64,000 bases of DNA from Scatophagus argus (GCF_020382885.2 NC_058516.1:11510902-11574901); one strand, 5' to 3'. Positions 1 through 13,595 are shown, numbered from the stretch's first letter. Numbers and translations are program-made. Notes: generated by a model from the sequence alone, not told the origin.

Positions 1-1022
1 CTGATGTGAACTGGTGCCTTAACTGCTGGGCCACCACTGCTGTGATGCAAGACCTTCCTCTGGCTCCGCTTTCGCTTCACGCCTCTCCAGACACCACCTG
101 CCATTTTTTATTTTTTTTTCCCCTCCCTGAATTCCGTCTGCAATAAATCACCTTGGTGTCATCAAACTGGTCTCCCTCAATCTCAGAGGTTCAACGTCAA
201 CACTGTTCAGTCCTTTCTTCGTTGGCGATCCTTTTTTTAATGAGGTTTTCTTACTTCTGGAACCAAAAAAAACTTGAAAGTTCTTGTTTCACTTCGCTAA
301 ATTGCGAAACGGACTTGAGCAGGCCAGTCATCTGGGCTGCATCAAGCACACAGGGGTTAAGTACCTTGCTCAAGGGCTAATGGAGGGGGGAAGCATTTGT
401 CGCATTAATCACTCCACCACACCCAAATTTTTCCTGCCCATCCGGTGGGGGAATCGAACCAGTGACCCTCCGATCTCCGTTTCTTCAACCTCTAGGCCAC
501 GGCTGCCCTCCAAGTGCGAGTAAATGAATCAGAGCTACCTACAAGCTAGCTGTACTACATTCTGCAGTTTTCTTTCAAAATATTAAACACAGCCCTGCGG
601 ACCCGCTTGAGGAGCTGAAGGGTGTTTTTGAGCAGGCCAGCAGGAAGCCTGATGATTATGTGCATGTTTAAAGAGGGTGAATTATCGCCGTGTCATGCTG
701 CAATCACTCCATTTCAGCGGTCTGTCAGCTGCAGTTCTCAGGTGTCATTAGACCGCCGGAGCTTTGATTGGGCTTCTCGATGAATCTACAGGAGGCCGCT
801 CGGTACCTCCTCTGAGCTGGAATCAGATTTGTATCTTTCAGGAAAAAAATTGCTTAAAAAAGATTTTTTGTCTGCTCAGGCTCCTTCAACTTTTACATCC
901 TTTGACTCTTCGTCTCTGTATTTACAAAAAGAGTACTCGAAGACCCTAATCCATAAACTTGTAGACAAAGCGGATGGTTATTTGCCTGATTGAACAAAGC
1001 GACTTGCTGTGTTCCCTCACAG
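1..1022. other. Intron of adarb1 (no coding exon seen)
   Basis: This stretch lies upstream of the first recognisable adarb1 exon. It shows no conserved coding frame. It carries a SINE copy near 340-510, listed separately. The acceptor is a pyrimidine-rich tract ending in AG at 1021-1022. Confidence 0.7.
340..510 (-). repeat. tRNA-derived SINE, minus strand
   Basis: Read on the minus strand, the element begins with GGGCAGCCGTGGCCTAGAGG, which holds a pol III A-box-like segment. About 40 bases later comes a B box, GGTTCGATTC (complement of 451-460). The tail after it contains the 'cttgagcaaggtacttaaccc' type text common in teleost SINEs. It is not a working tRNA gene, because the cloverleaf is not kept. 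Family name not assigned. Confidence 0.7.
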
Positions 1023-2587
1023 GTGGAACGTGGTTGGATTCCAGGGTTCTCTGATGAGCTACTTCACCGAGCCTATCTATTTCTCCAGCATCATTTTGGG
1101 CAGCCTGTATCATGCCGACCACCTCTCCAGAGCCATGTACCAGAGGATTACCGAGATCGAGGACCTGCCACAGTCCTTCTGCTTGAACAGACCACTGCTC
1201 AGTGGTGAGCGACAGACTGCTCTTTTACAAAAGACTGATATCCACTGATCTGTCATCCACTTTTCCACACTGATAGTACAGAAGTGACATTTTCAAGTAT
1301 ACCAGGGCATCTGTAGTGCCTCCAGAAGTGTGAGAAGCAGAGTACTGGTTACCTTTTTTTTTATGGAATATCAGAAATATTTGAAGGTTCTAGACAGGCT
1401 CATAGCAAGAGGGTTCCAGGTTCGAATCCCAGTCTGGGCCCTTCTATGTGGCGTTTGCATGTTCTCCCTGTGCCTGCGTGGGTTTTCTCCGGGTACTCCG
1501 GCTTCCTCCCACAATACCAAAAACATGCACATTAGGTTAATTGGCTACTCTACATTGCCCCCTAGGTGAGAGTGTGAGAGTGTGTGGTTGTCTGTCTTTG
1601 TGTGTTGGCCCTGCGATTGACTGGCGACCAGTCCAGGGTGTACCCCACCTCTCGCCCGTAGTCAGCTGGGATAGGCTCCAGCTCCCCCGCGACCCTGATG
1701 GATAAGCGGCATAGAAAATGGATGTGATCTGAAGGTTTTAGCTTAGGTTTAGCTTAGAGAGATTGTTGTGTTTTATGGGAAAGCCAGGAAATTGATAATA
1801 TTTTCTTGAATCCAAAAAATGGAATTGAAACATGATTACAGAACCTGTGAACTGAAACCCTTTCATGCTCTACAGGAATAAGCAACGCAGAGGCTCGTCA
1901 GCCAGGAAAAGCACCCAACTTCAGTGTGAACTGGACGGTGGGAGACCAAGTCCTCGAGGTGATCAATGCCACCACGGGGAAAGACGACCTGGGTCGACCC
2001 TCCAGGCTCTGTAAACACGCTCTTTACAGTCGCTGGATGCGCCTGTACTGCAAGGTAACACACGGGTGACGTTTATGCTGATACTTTACCACCAACGGGT
2101 ACTGCAAAACATCTCAGTCCAAAGAAATAAAGAAATAAGTATATATAGTTTGTATAAACACAAAGGACACAGGCTTATGAAACAACATACAACATACTGC
2201 TTATAGTATGTTTCACAATATATCATCCACAGCTATGTGTAGGCTATATAAGTTTATCTTTATATTTGGCTACATATGCCCAAGTTTTTTACTTTTTCTC
2301 ATTATTCTGTTGTTGGTTGCTAAAATAAAAAGTAAGCTCCCTGTAAAATAACAGCATTTACAGCTAAGGCAATTTTCTCATATGTCTAACCTACATCCAT
2401 GTCCCTCTAGCTGTCCTCCACCCTGCGCATCAGAACGGCGAGGCCCAGCAGCTACCACGAGGCCAAGCAGGCGGCGTTGGAGTACCACAGCTCCAAGCAG
2501 ACGCTCTTTAGAGCCTTTCACAAAGCAGGACTGGGCGCCTGGGTTAAGAAACCTATAGAGCAGGACCAGTTTTCACTCACTTCCTGA
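1023..2587 (+). CDS. adarb1: ADAR2-type double-stranded RNA adenosine deaminase, C-terminal exons (partial)
   Basis: The enzyme deaminates adenosine to inosine in double-stranded RNA in the nucleus. Only the last three coding exons are in the window: 1023-1204, 1876-2054 and 2411-2587 (TGA 2585-2587). They join in phase (G/GA, then phase 0) and give about 178 residues of the deaminase domain. Diagnostic blocks are [39 protein letters not shown] and EQDQFSLTS. The text is closer to ADARB1 than to ADARB2, which differs strongly in the first exon. Basic and aromatic residues that bind inositol hexakisphosphate in human ADAR2 (Lys in LCKH; Tyr, Lys, Tyr, Lys in YHEAK..EYHSSK; Trp in GAWV) are kept. 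One position reads AWVKKP where human ADAR2 has AWVEKP. The catalytic HAE motif and the dsRNA-binding domains lie upstream, outside the window. Teleosts have two adarb1 copies; which one this is cannot be told here. Confidence 0.9.
1390..1724 (+). repeat. Teleost interspersed repeat A (B-box-headed), full copy
   Basis: The element lies in an adarb1 intron. It starts with a B box, GGTTCGAATCC at 1419-1429, and continues through 'tggcgtttgcatgttctccc', 'gggttttctccgggtactcc' and 'ggcgaccagtccagggtgta'. It ends in 'gataagcggcatagaaaatg'. The same text recurs at 14930-15152, 41570-41855 and, inverted, at 45599-45724. It is a high-copy fish repeat, probably a SINE or SINE-headed composite. Confidence 0.75.
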
Positions 2588-2870
2588 GTCAGTGCTGCAG
2601 CGTTGACGGTTAGCAGCGGTGGTCTTTGACAGAAAACATGACAGTGCTGCTTGCTTTACTTTGTGTAACAGATTTGGTCAGTTTCAAGTGGCGGAAAGTT
2701 TATTGGAAAGAAAGAGGATGTCATGAATTTAACATTCCTCCTTTAATTTTTATAGCCTCATACTACTCCTCTCAGCCAGCACTATACATTAAAAAAGATT
2801 ATTATTCAGTTAGTTATGCAACTTTATACAAAGGACAAATGTAATAAAAAACTTTGGGAATGGAAACTTG
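2588..2870 (+). other. adarb1 3' UTR (proximal)
   Basis: Non-coding sequence follows the TGA at 2585-2587. The first AATAAA signal is at 2843-2848. Longer forms are possible, since another AATAAA lies at 6032-6037. Confidence 0.5.
2843..2848 (+). terminator. Candidate poly(A) signal, adarb1
   Basis: AATAAA, about 256 bases after the adarb1 stop codon. It is the first canonical signal downstream of the gene. Confidence 0.45.
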
Positions 2871-3429
2871 TAAACAGCATTGTTAGTTAAAATGGCACTT
2901 GTTTATATAAGAGTAGTGATACGTTCATTTTGCATGTATGATTAAGCCAAATTCATAGGAAGTCTGTTTGTTATCACATTCTGTATTATGATCTCAAATT
3001 ATCAGTGTTGTGATAATTCAAGAATGTTCTCCCGCAGTTTGGAAAAAAAAAAAAAAACACTGTGTTTTATCTGCAGTTCTTTGACTGCAAATTTGAGGCC
3101 ACAAAAATATTGACTTTTATTTTAAGATGAGAATATGCACACTCTGATGTCTAAAATGACAGAAAATTTAATTTACTGCACCATTAAATGGGGCCAATGT
3201 CAACACAAATTTGATTCCATTCCATTTTAGTTAAGTATGGTGGACCTGCCTGCACTGTCCTTGTTTAAAATTGCTTCTGTACTGTAAATGAGTATCAGTT
3301 CAGATTGTAAAATAACACGGACGAAGTGTCTGTGCCATCACGCACAAGTTTCTTGAGAGACGGGAAACCAGAAACCACCACGGCTGACTGTGAAAGGTTG
3401 ACACACCTGTCAGTCAAGGAGGCATGACT

Positions 3430-3668
3430 TCAATTCAATTCAATTCAGTTTATTTATATAGCGCCAATTCACAACAAAAGTTATCTCATGACACTTTCCA
3501 ATTAGAGCAGGTCTAGACCAAACTCTTTAATTAAATTGTAATACAGAGAACCCAACATTCCCCCTTGAGCAAGCACTTGGCGAAAAAACTGAAAAACTGC
3601 CTTTTAGAAGGCAGAAACCTTGGAGCAGACCCCGGCTCAAGATGGGCAGCCATCTGCCTTGACCGGTT
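3430..3668 (+). repeat. Teleost interspersed repeat B, copy 1
   Basis: Begins with tandem ATTCA units, then 'tttatttatatagcgccaat', 'gttatctcatgacactttcc' and 'aaggcagaaaccttggagca', and ends near 'catctgccttgaccgg'. Nearly the same sequence recurs at 21366-21612 and, inverted, at 30875-31094. The pentamer tail suggests a LINE- or SINE-type 3' end. Family name not assigned. Confidence 0.75.
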
Positions 3669-4448
3669 GACTTCAAAGATAGTTCTGTAAACGTGAGATT
3701 AGGCCTTTTCTCAGTCTGCAGTCCTGTTCGTATTTGTGTGAAACACCAAGTGGACCTGCACTGTCTGTATTCCACCCAAATGAACCAGAAGTGCTCTTCC
3801 ATTATATCCAGGCTTGTGACTAGTGTGTGGGAACTGAGTTGACAAGCATCCCAGCATGCATTACACATCAATGCAGGGAATAGCTGCATTCATTCTGCAA
3901 AAATTTGAGGAGACTTCAGTATAGTCTATAATTTGCTCTCGTTGTCCATAGTTGCTGCCAGATTGGTTTGCCTGAAGGTAAAACTGAGGATGATCTTATA
4001 TGTAGTTGTACAACAGCGCCTCTCTCTTCTTTAAGATCCTTATCTCACCATATTTTTATTTACACTGTATATGTGCAGTATGTTGAAGGCAGCAAGCTCA
4101 GTTCATGTAATTGTATACATGCAAAGACTCAGCAATGTCACTTACACTGTATCAGCATTGGCTTACTGTGTGCCACTGGACATGCTAGGCTCAGTAGCAG
4201 TAAAACCCAAGGATTTGTTTTATTACTTATGGATTCTATTTTTTCACTCTGAAATGGAAGATTGTGTTAGTTCTCCTTTAAAGGTTACAGTTTGTTGTTT
4301 TAAAGCGAAAATGATGATTCTCAGTGAGACCGTTAAAGTAGTTTAAAGAAAGCAAAATAAGATACTTGAGATGCTGGTTGTATGTATTTCCAGTCAAAGA
4401 GGGAAGCATCCATTTAATTTCTTTCCTAATCCAGGTAACTGGAAATTA

Positions 4449-4454
<6 letters not shown>

Positions 4455-4485
<31 letters not shown>
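4455..4485. repeat. Poly(T) tract
   Basis: An uninterrupted run of about 31 T downstream of adarb1. It is either a simple repeat or the inverted poly(A) tail of a lost retroposed element. Confidence 0.85.
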
Positions 4486-4489
<4 letters not shown>

Positions 4490-7400
4490 CACGAGCAAAA
4501 CATAAACATGTTATTTTTGTATGAAAATATAAAATACTAGAAAGAAACATCACTATAAATGTATATATATACATATATATATGTATATACATGTATACAG
4601 CTGAATCATTTTATTATTTTTTTTTTTTTTGAATAGTTTGGCAAACAGACATCACATCATTATTGTTTCTTCATGAAGCGTTTAACCAGGAAGTAAATAC
4701 TGTATGTCACTGTAGGTCAGCTGCATTCACTAAATTTCCAAAATCTTTAATTTCTACATCAGAAGCCTCCTAAAACAATATCTGAGAGGTCAACAAAAAA
4801 TTTTTTGCTCATATTATTTTTCTATATTTGGGTCTTACAAGGTTAACAACTGTAATGACTGTACTCAGCCAGCATCTAGTGGCCATTAGAGGAACTACAA
4901 CCAGATTTCAGCCATGGTGGTTGGTCCAAACTGATGCTTCATTTAATTTGGTTTGCTTTGGAGTAAGTTTTTTTTTTTTTGGAGTATTAATATGCTTGTT
5001 CGCATTTGATCAAACAAAAAGAAAAAAAAAAAAAACATTAAGTGTGAACACCTCTTCAAACATCTTTCCTATATATATGAGTCCCTTTGCACTACATCAG
5101 AGTAAAGAAACCCTTATGCAATGAAGCTGAACAACCATTTCAGTGTGTGAATCTTTCATGCAGTTCTAGTCAGTGTGCAGTAACTAAACCCAGACCCCCG
5201 CTAATGTTGTTGGTGTTAACACTTACTACAACCACCAGTGAAAGCTCACCAAAGATGATGTCAGCATCTGTCAAACGTTTGAAAGTTATTTTATTTGTTG
5301 TTTTTTTCCGCACATTCAGATGTTTTTTTATTACTGTAGTCTGCCTTGTATCTCAAACCATTCAAATGTATGTTTGTGACGTGTGAAATAGTGTCTCACG
5401 TGTGATGTTCTTCTCTTTCGAACCAAACGACGCAGAATCCAAAAATCACCCGTTTTCTTCTATAGCAAATGTAAATTTTAATGTTCAAATAGTTTTTAAC
5501 TGAATTCTTTCCTATATTCTTTATTTTGCTGCGAACGTCATCTGGGTGTCTCAAACACGCAGAGATCATCTTTAACTTATTTCCTTTCAGTCTTTTCTTT
5601 ATATATTTTGAATGTGTATCCCTCTGCTTCTATTTAATTGTTGAAAATATGAACTTTGAGCATGTGCAAACTTGTGTCCTGTCTCAAGCGTTCCTGGCTC
5701 CAGGGCTCGGGCCCTCAGGGTTTTTCGGAGGTGCCGGCCAATCACGTTTTCACATGATATGCACCTTTTAAAAAGGGAAAACAATTCCTTTTTTTTCCCC
5801 ATTGACTTTGAGGTAAAGGAAAGCGATCGAATGAATGGGATAAGATGGTCAATTGTATGCTGACCCTCTGTGTCCATTTGTTGGTGAGTTTTGATGGGTT
5901 CATGCACTATGTTATTGATTTGCCCCATAAAATATTGCAAGACTTGGGGGGGGTCTAATGCATGAGCTCTACCTGTAAAGCATGAAAACTATCAATATAA
6001 ATGATGTAGAAACTAAGTGAGCTAGAGATTTAATAAAATTCTATTAGCCTACAGTCATTTTGTATGCCTGTCTTTGCTTTTAAATGAGGACTATGGTTGT
6101 GGTGCTTGGAAGTGAATGTAAGAAACACACAAATATAAAAGGAGCGCCCTTGGATCTTTTCTGTAAATGGTAAATGGGCTTAAACTTTCATATTGCTTTT
6201 GTGGCTTCACAACACATGCCACGTTCACGCATTTCGATACACATTTAGATGCCGTCATGCACCAACTGGCTCATCAGGACAGACATCCCATGGGTGCTCA
6301 CCCATTCATACAATTGAGTACCTTGCGTATCCTCATCCGCAGCCACACTTGTACCAGCGTTGAACCGAACCCCCACCCCCTGCTCTGAAACGTTTGTAAC
6401 TTGACCCTTCTCTTTTCATATAGACAGGATGGCAGCTGTAGTCATTTTGGATACCCAGCTGTTAAAATAGATTGAAACAGAGACCCTGAGTCACAGAAAT
6501 GTGTCAAAACACATCAAAACATCAGTGAAACTTCAAACCCACCCGTTGGCTTTGGGTATTAGAGTTTATTACTGACCTTGGGAATGGTTCTGGTAAAATA
6601 ATCTTCAGCTCTAGGTCCACCAGGGTTTTTTTTTTTGTTTTCTTTCAGAAACTTTCAACACAGTCTTCACCATAAGACGCATTTTACTCAGTTGACTTGA
6701 CGACTTCAGATTGTTTTGCCACTCAATGGCTTTCATGCTTCTTTATTATTATTTTTATCTCAGAAGTTCTAAGAGGATAGGCTCATCATTATTCAAGTGT
6801 GGCTTGAAATAATAGTCAGACGACCAAATGTATATAGAATCAGCTTTCATCGTAATCACCACAATAAACAGTGGTACTGTGTATATCTGCAAAGTGAGTG
6901 ATGAAACTCAAAACCACAGTAACAATTAATCTGTCCTGCCTACATTGGACGTTTTTGAACCCCCTTCAAACAAACAAACTGCTTATGGACTCGATTGACT
7001 CCAACGCTTGCATTATGGTCAATTTAGATGCGCGTCCAGTTTCTCATTGGAACATACGTGTGCCATTATGTAAGCCGGCTAAGAACGGATTCCTGACAAA
7101 CAGCGAAGAAGGAATATATTCATTTACTTTGATCAACATTACACGCAACAGCTTTTACTGCATCTGTGAACCTTAAGTGACAGTGAAGGTGTCATGTCAG
7201 ACTCATGGCCTTGAGTGAAATCTAGTGAATGCTACATTCCTTTTGTTGTTGTTGACATACAGCCAGGCAGCTGCCTGTTTATCTGCTGCTATCTAAAGCT
7301 GTCCTGACTGCCATCTCCACATGGGCTGTTAGGGACCTATTACTTTATATCATATCAGCCGCCGGCACCTGTGCAACATGAGAGAGAGTGAGAGAGGGAC

Positions 7401-10400
7401 AGATAATCTCACTGTGGATTACCTGTCCTCTCTGCATCACCAGGGGACAGCCCGGTCTCCCTGCAAAAAAAAAAAAAAAAGACAGACCTATATTGACACT
7501 TTTTTAAAAAAAGTTTTTCTTGTGAGAACTTGGCTCCGTTCCTCTTCCTCATCCACATACAACAGAGCAGAGTTAAGAAGTTGCTTTTCCGGGGGATTTT
7601 TTTTTTTTAAGCTGATAGAGTGTTGCTAAAAATGAGAGAAAAGAGAATTCAAACAGCTTCAAGGTGAAGTGGGATTAGTGAAAAACAGCTCTTTATACCT
7701 CTCCACCTTCTCCAATTTATCTGCAAATTATGTTCTCAGACTAAGCCTCTGACAGGGTCCACGTAAAATGGACCTTTTCCTTGACAAAAAGTCGACCACT
7801 TTGTATTACTTGGACTGTAATTTCTGACCAATTTTGTTCTTTAAATAAGGACCTGTGTCCCCTTCTGCTCTGAGGTGATGGTTCCTTTTTGCATAAACTG
7901 TAGATATATATAAAAAAAATTAAACAAGCTGTAGTAAAACTTACATGTAAAGCTTAAATTATGAGAAAAGCGAGCCAAGTCTCTGGCCTGAGCAGCCATT
8001 TATTCGACTTTGGCCTCCAGCTCTGCACACAAATCAAAACTACTGGTAATCACAGTCTTATAGTGAAATTCAGGTTAAAATCTCTACATAGAGATTCCAG
8101 ATACACTCCATTTGTAAAATTAGCATGAAGTGTTGTAAATAACTATTAAATAATTATTAATTAAATGTATAACGTTGTGATCTCAGAGAATATTCAATTT
8201 TTTTTTAATTAATTTACAATTCATTTTTTCTGATTTTTATTTTTTTTTCCTTAAACACCACCCCATTCCCAGTTCCCATAATTTCATTTATCTATTTATT
8301 TTTAATGAATTAAATAATTTCTTTTTTATTTTTAAATATAGAATACTGCCAGACCAATATCATCCTTTGGCATAGAACTACCTTAGTGTCAGTTTTGTTC
8401 TGGTTTTGATCCTGTGAGATAAACAACTCTTCCTCTTTTTAAACAAAATATTGCTGCTGAAGAAGTAGATTTGGAGCACAGCCTGAATGTCCCCCTCTAT
8501 CAAATAATCCAGCTCAATGGCTGAAGTTGTCCATCCATTGGGATGGAGTCCTGATTTGTCTCAGCTCGTTTCACCACCAATCAAACCCCATTAGCTACTT
8601 AATGGGCCTCTGCATGAACCTAATGTACATACAGTACAGCAGCACTCAGCAGATGGTCAGAAAAATTCTGATAAATGCTAAAAGTTTCCATTGGTCCAAC
8701 AATGTCACTGCAACAAATAATGTGACATATATCGCATAAGCAAGTAGCAAAACTAAATGCACTTGATAAGATAGAGGAAACTCTGTCGGAAGAAACAGAA
8801 TTAAACTTTTGGCTTCTGGAATAAATTTTTTTGTACAACTTTGATGGAGCTCAGCATTTATCAGAAGGACAACTGCATTATTACCTATTAATGATTATTA
8901 AATGCACTGTATATGACCCTATAGGCAGTGTGTGTAACCTTTTGAATGTATAGAGGAATTTAGAGCATTAATTAACATCCGTTAATTTTAACTGAGCTTG
9001 CCAGCTGTGCTAAGCTACGCTAACCACATCCTGATGCCAGCTCCGTCTAACACATAAATCGTCAATCACGACGTCCTTTCATCTCAGAGCAAAAGCGAAA
9101 AGCGCCCAAATAGAACATTTTATATAGTTGTTATTGGTGATGAATTAAAAATCCAGTATTCAAAATGCAGCAGACTTTCAGTACAATTTTGGTGCAAAAT
9201 TAAAGAAAAGAAAACAGGTGTCTGTCTCAGCATTGACAATTAAGGCATAAAACTTCCTGTGATGGCGGTGAGAAATTCCTTGGAGTCAAATTTGGCTCAT
9301 TAGCACTGAGGTACGCCTCATTGGTGTTAGCCCTGGCAGAAACATGGCCAGTGATCTGTTTGCCTTGAGTCACCATCCCGTAACCAATCCTTCACTCCAC
9401 CTTTTTTTTTTTTTAAATCAATCTCTTCAATTCCTTTTCTTTAGCTTCAGTGGCATTTGCTGTTTGCTTGATTTCCTCTCTTATTCAGCATGGGACAAAT
9501 GAATGAGATTATCGTTAGACCAATATGTCTGCAATTGCCAGAGTAATGTTTTGCACCTGCTTAACATATAATACAACAGACAGAAACAATTCTGCTGTCA
9601 ATTGATATTATGCCACGGTTCAATGCAATATTGGCTCTAGAGGTATGTTCTCTAGATGATGCGCATTACATCTCCTATCAGTATTTCTTTGTCATAGGAC
9701 TATTTAGTTTCTACTGTTCCCCTAAAGAACTGTGTAATAACAGTAGAGAAGAAAAAAAAACAATATAAAATCTTGTGGGGATTGCTTTTACATGAAGTAC
9801 ACGAAGCAGAACTCAGATACCTATTTTAACGAAATCCAACTTTTTGGTCTATGTCTACGTCTCTCTTTCTGAAACTGAATTTCTTGAACTTTTCACAGTT
9901 CCAGTGCGCAACATTGTTTGGTTGTTTGTCACCACAATTTCAGCTGTCTGAGTAGCTTCCCTCTGTTGTTCTGTTTACTTCCTCTGGCTTTTTGCTCACC
10001 ATTTTATTCAGTATATATCTAAAAGCTTGGTATGGGACAATTTAGCTGTATTTAGATGTTTTTAGGCCTTCCACTGAAATAAAATAGAAACAGAAATAGA
10101 AAGCGAAATAAAAATGAATGGTTCAACACAGTTTACAAGCTATAATACGCTGTTACGTTTTGGGTCATCCAACTCTTCATCCTCTCAATGGTAGGTATCA
10201 TCAAGATGATTTGCCATCAGGCAAAGGTTGTCAAAGTTCACCTAAGTTGAAAGGTGTTGTGAGATGTAGAAAGAGACCACAGTTTAAAAGCGCTTCAACC
10301 AAGATTTCCAGTTCAAAAAAAATTCATATGTCTAACAAGATGTCGTGCTGTATTTGGGGCAACAAAGGAAGACATTTTTAGTGAAATGTTGGGACAGTTT

Positions 10401-10411
10401 CCCAGTCTTGT

Positions 10412-10613
10412 TTGAATTCAATTCAATTTCAATTTATTTATATAGCACCTTTTACAGTCAAAATTGTCTCTAGATGCTTTACAGAGACCCAGAGCCTGAA
10501 CCCCCGAGCAAGCAGACAGTGGCAAGGAAAAACTCGCTTTTAACAGGAAGAAACCTTGAGCAGGACCCGGCTTGCAAGGGAGAACTATCCTGCTGATAGT
10601 CGGCCGGGTGAAG
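10412..10613 (+). repeat. Teleost interspersed repeat B, divergent subfamily
   Basis: Starts with AATTCAATTTCAATTTATTT and carries 'ttgtctctagatgctttaca', 'gagcaagcagacagtggcaa' and 'aggaagaaaccttgagcagg'. It shares the overall plan of copy 1 but belongs to a different subfamily. The inverted copy at 61040-61220 matches this subfamily best. Confidence 0.7.
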
Positions 10614-13054
10614 GGGGGGTAAAAAGACAGAACAGAGAGGATGAAAGAGAGAGAGAGAGAGAGAAACATACATGTAATAAACATCATAATTACAAAGGAA
10701 TGGGGCTGCATAGCAATTAGGATCACTACACAATAGTCAATAGTCAACTCTGAGTGACAAAAATCATTATAGAATTCATTTAAGTCAGTGTCTAATAACA
10801 AGGCCAGTATAAAAGTGATATTCTAAACACTCTATTTTGAAAAGCATGGTTACGAGTTGGAGCATCAAATGAGCGGTCCAGGTAGCATCGAGGTGATATA
10901 ATCAGCCTGCTATAAATCATACAGCACAGGTCAATGGGACCCTCGACTTCGTTCAAGGCCTAAATTTCCATTTTAATTTTCTGCTCAGTGGAGTTGATGT
11001 ATGCAGGGACACAGTGAGTAGCCAGGCTCTTCACTCCCTTCTATTAATAAATGACAAGCTTTCCTTTCTGGATCTATGAAAACTAAGACTCTCTCACATG
11101 AGGAGACAGGTAGGTATGTGTACAGTGACACCAGACATTTACCATCCAGTGAAGGAAAAATGTCAGACAGCATGTAGGGTGAGATTTAGAATTCATTTAA
11201 GGTGCTGTCGCTTGAAGGTTTGCTTGTTTTGGTTTGGAAATTTTCTGTATGTGTTTACCTGTTCAGTGGTTGAGCACCTTGAGGATTCTGTCTCTAAATG
11301 ATAACTTAAACTGCCATTAATGGTGGTTGGGCATGTTACACAATAGATGGACTGTAAATGACTTTCTTTGGTGAGAATGAAGGAAACCAGATAAACACTA
11401 GGAGAGAGAGAACATTCTCAACATGCAATCTATATTATGTTGAAATGGGTTCACAATAATCTTTACTTTGTATCAACTCTGGATCAGCCTTTAAGGAAAT
11501 TTAAGTAAGTCCTTTCTCCACTTTTAAAGACATATGTCACATTCACATTATTATGCATTCCTATTTCTAGCTCCACTTGACTTAAATGGAATCTTCTGTT
11601 TATTTGCCTGTTGCCTTGATAAAATATTGCATTGAAGCTCCATTGTTTTCATTTCCCAACACATACACTTAACTCTTCTGGAACCAAAAGCTCAAAGAGT
11701 TTCCCATCTCAGGATTAGTCAAGCCAGGGTTCAGGATTAAACTCAGAGTTTGTTAAACCTGCTTTTTTTTTAAAAAAAAACAACAAACAAACAAAAAAAA
11801 AAACAGGTCCATATTTAAGTAGACATGAGTAAGACATTCTTACCACATGATCAGGCCATGAGAATTGGTGCTTGATTTCATTTTTTGGAGACATCAGGAT
11901 GCTAGGGTTCTGTTTTAGCAGGGATCCGGTTCTCTACACCGTACAGTATACAGTAGGAAAAACAGCTCTCATGCAATTAGTCAGTTGCTCTTCAGTTTCC
12001 TATGAATCACAATTTATCTGGAACCTTCCCCAGTACCTTATGGCCAAATGTTCTCCTATCAAGAGGTGAGCAGCAGCTGGTATTGTTTTTATACATCATT
12101 TTTAAGAAATTGAGTAATTCTAAGCTGTAATTGAGTAAACCTTTTTTTAAAAAGTAAGTTACCAAGGGCCACCCTACAACAAAAACAGAAAAGTTATTAC
12201 TGCAAAAACTAAGACTCCAGTAAGTTTACTGTTTTGTGACATTATCTTATTTTATATATTCGGCAATACACCAGTTTTTATCAGAAAGGTATGTTCAGTT
12301 CACAAATGAAATCCAGATTGACCCCTTCAAACTCAATCAACTTCGATTTTACGGCCAAAATATGGCCAAACAAATACTGATATGGCCATGAACGTACAAC
12401 AGTATTCAGATAAGACAATATTAAGAATATTATCTCAGTCTATGCCTTCGCGTTTAAATGTGTACTTTTGACCTTTCCGCTCCATGAGCTAAAGTTTCAG
12501 ATAAAGCAGTGACATCAGTATGTGATCTCTTTGAGACTATTAGACAGTGAGACAAAGTCAAACACTAGTGGAATATTTAGTGCCCCATGCCACAGGCTAT
12601 TGGAGCTCATGTGTAAGGGTGTATTGCGATACATGATGTTGAGATGAAATCGCAAACCAGACACCTGTTTAAGGACATTTTCACATTTTTCCCACCTCCT
12701 GTGCCTGCTATGAGACTACCTGTCTGATTATACAGTCTTGTGGAGCAATCGTGATTCCTAACCCCGCAACTGACATCCCCTCGAAGGATAATCTGAACGG
12801 ATTGTGCATTAATTTCCACACTAATGAGGATAAATGAAATGTCTGTAGTGACTCAAAGTTCAGTGAGTATTGATATAAAAAAGCAAGCATACTGACATAG
12901 AAATGTGTACTAATTAATGCACCACTGGGCTTAAGTAGTTTTGTTTAACATAATATGTGTTGCTTTAAATATGTTCTGATATTATGTCAATTCTGCATGC
13001 TTTCCTGCAGCCTGAGGATATTACATCTTCACTCTGCTGTTTCTTCACTCAAGC

Positions 13055-13078
13055 ACATATATATATATATATATATAT
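13055..13078. repeat. (TA)n microsatellite
   Basis: About twelve uninterrupted AT dinucleotides between adarb1 and cep70. Confidence 0.9.
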
Positions 13079-13404
13079 TTAATTATCTGTACTGGAACTT
13101 GGTATGATTTATACTTTCAGCCATGTTCAGACTAGTAGGTAATCAGTTTGTACACTGTTTGTCAAACATTTTGGTGAAATATGGTTCCAAATTTAGAGAC
13201 ATTTATGCCACCTTGTGGTTACTGACGTTTAATACAGCGACAGTGTAACTTGGGACTTCCTGTCTGTCCCTGCGAGTTCCGGGTCTACCCATGGGACCTC
13301 AGTCCCAGATTATTTGGATATTACAGATGTGTTTTAGGGTTATTAAATCTAACCCATAACTGACCCTCTAGTATCTGGATAATATTACAAGCCACTGTGC
13401 AAAA

Positions 13405-13595
13405 ACACTGATTGGTCAATTGGATCATACAGCCTCATCCCATTGGTTGACTGCGACTACGTCAGGGCGCACTTATTTGAATGACGGAAGAGGCGTAAAG
13501 TGTATAAACAAGTAGTAACCGTAGTGAAACCAACTAATGCTTTGCAGTATCTGAAAAGTGGACAGCCGTTAATGAAAACACCAATAATTGGTAAC
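13405..13595 (+). promoter_or_regulatory. Probable cep70 promoter and non-coding first exon
   Basis: Two inverted CCAAT boxes (ATTGG at 13411-13415 and 13442-13446) and a CRE-like TACGTCA at 13458-13464 lie upstream of cep70. A possible 5' UTR exon ends at a donor within 'aataattggtaacg' near 13590. The first coding exon at 14142 has its own acceptor, so an upstream non-coding exon must exist; its exact limits are inferred. Confidence 0.4.

Larger units (their letters stand above)
2871..13380. other. Intergenic or extended 3' UTR between adarb1 and cep70
   Basis: About 10.5 kb of AT-rich sequence with only short, unconvincing open frames. It contains repeat B copies (3430-3668 and a variant at 10412-10613), a poly(T) run at 4455-4485, a TA-rich tract near 4560-4600, a GA run near 10645-10664 and a TA microsatellite at 13055-13078. 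I see no gene here. Confidence 0.6.

Noticed and set aside
1419..1429. tRNA-like B box GGTTCGAATCC
   Set aside because: Part of interspersed repeat A; no cloverleaf and no anticodon arm, so not a tRNA gene.
3527..3889. 120-codon minus-strand frame
   Set aside because: Mostly inside interspersed repeat B; non-coding by context.
10118..10381. 87-codon plus-strand frame
   Set aside because: No domain, no splice context and no resemblance to a known protein.
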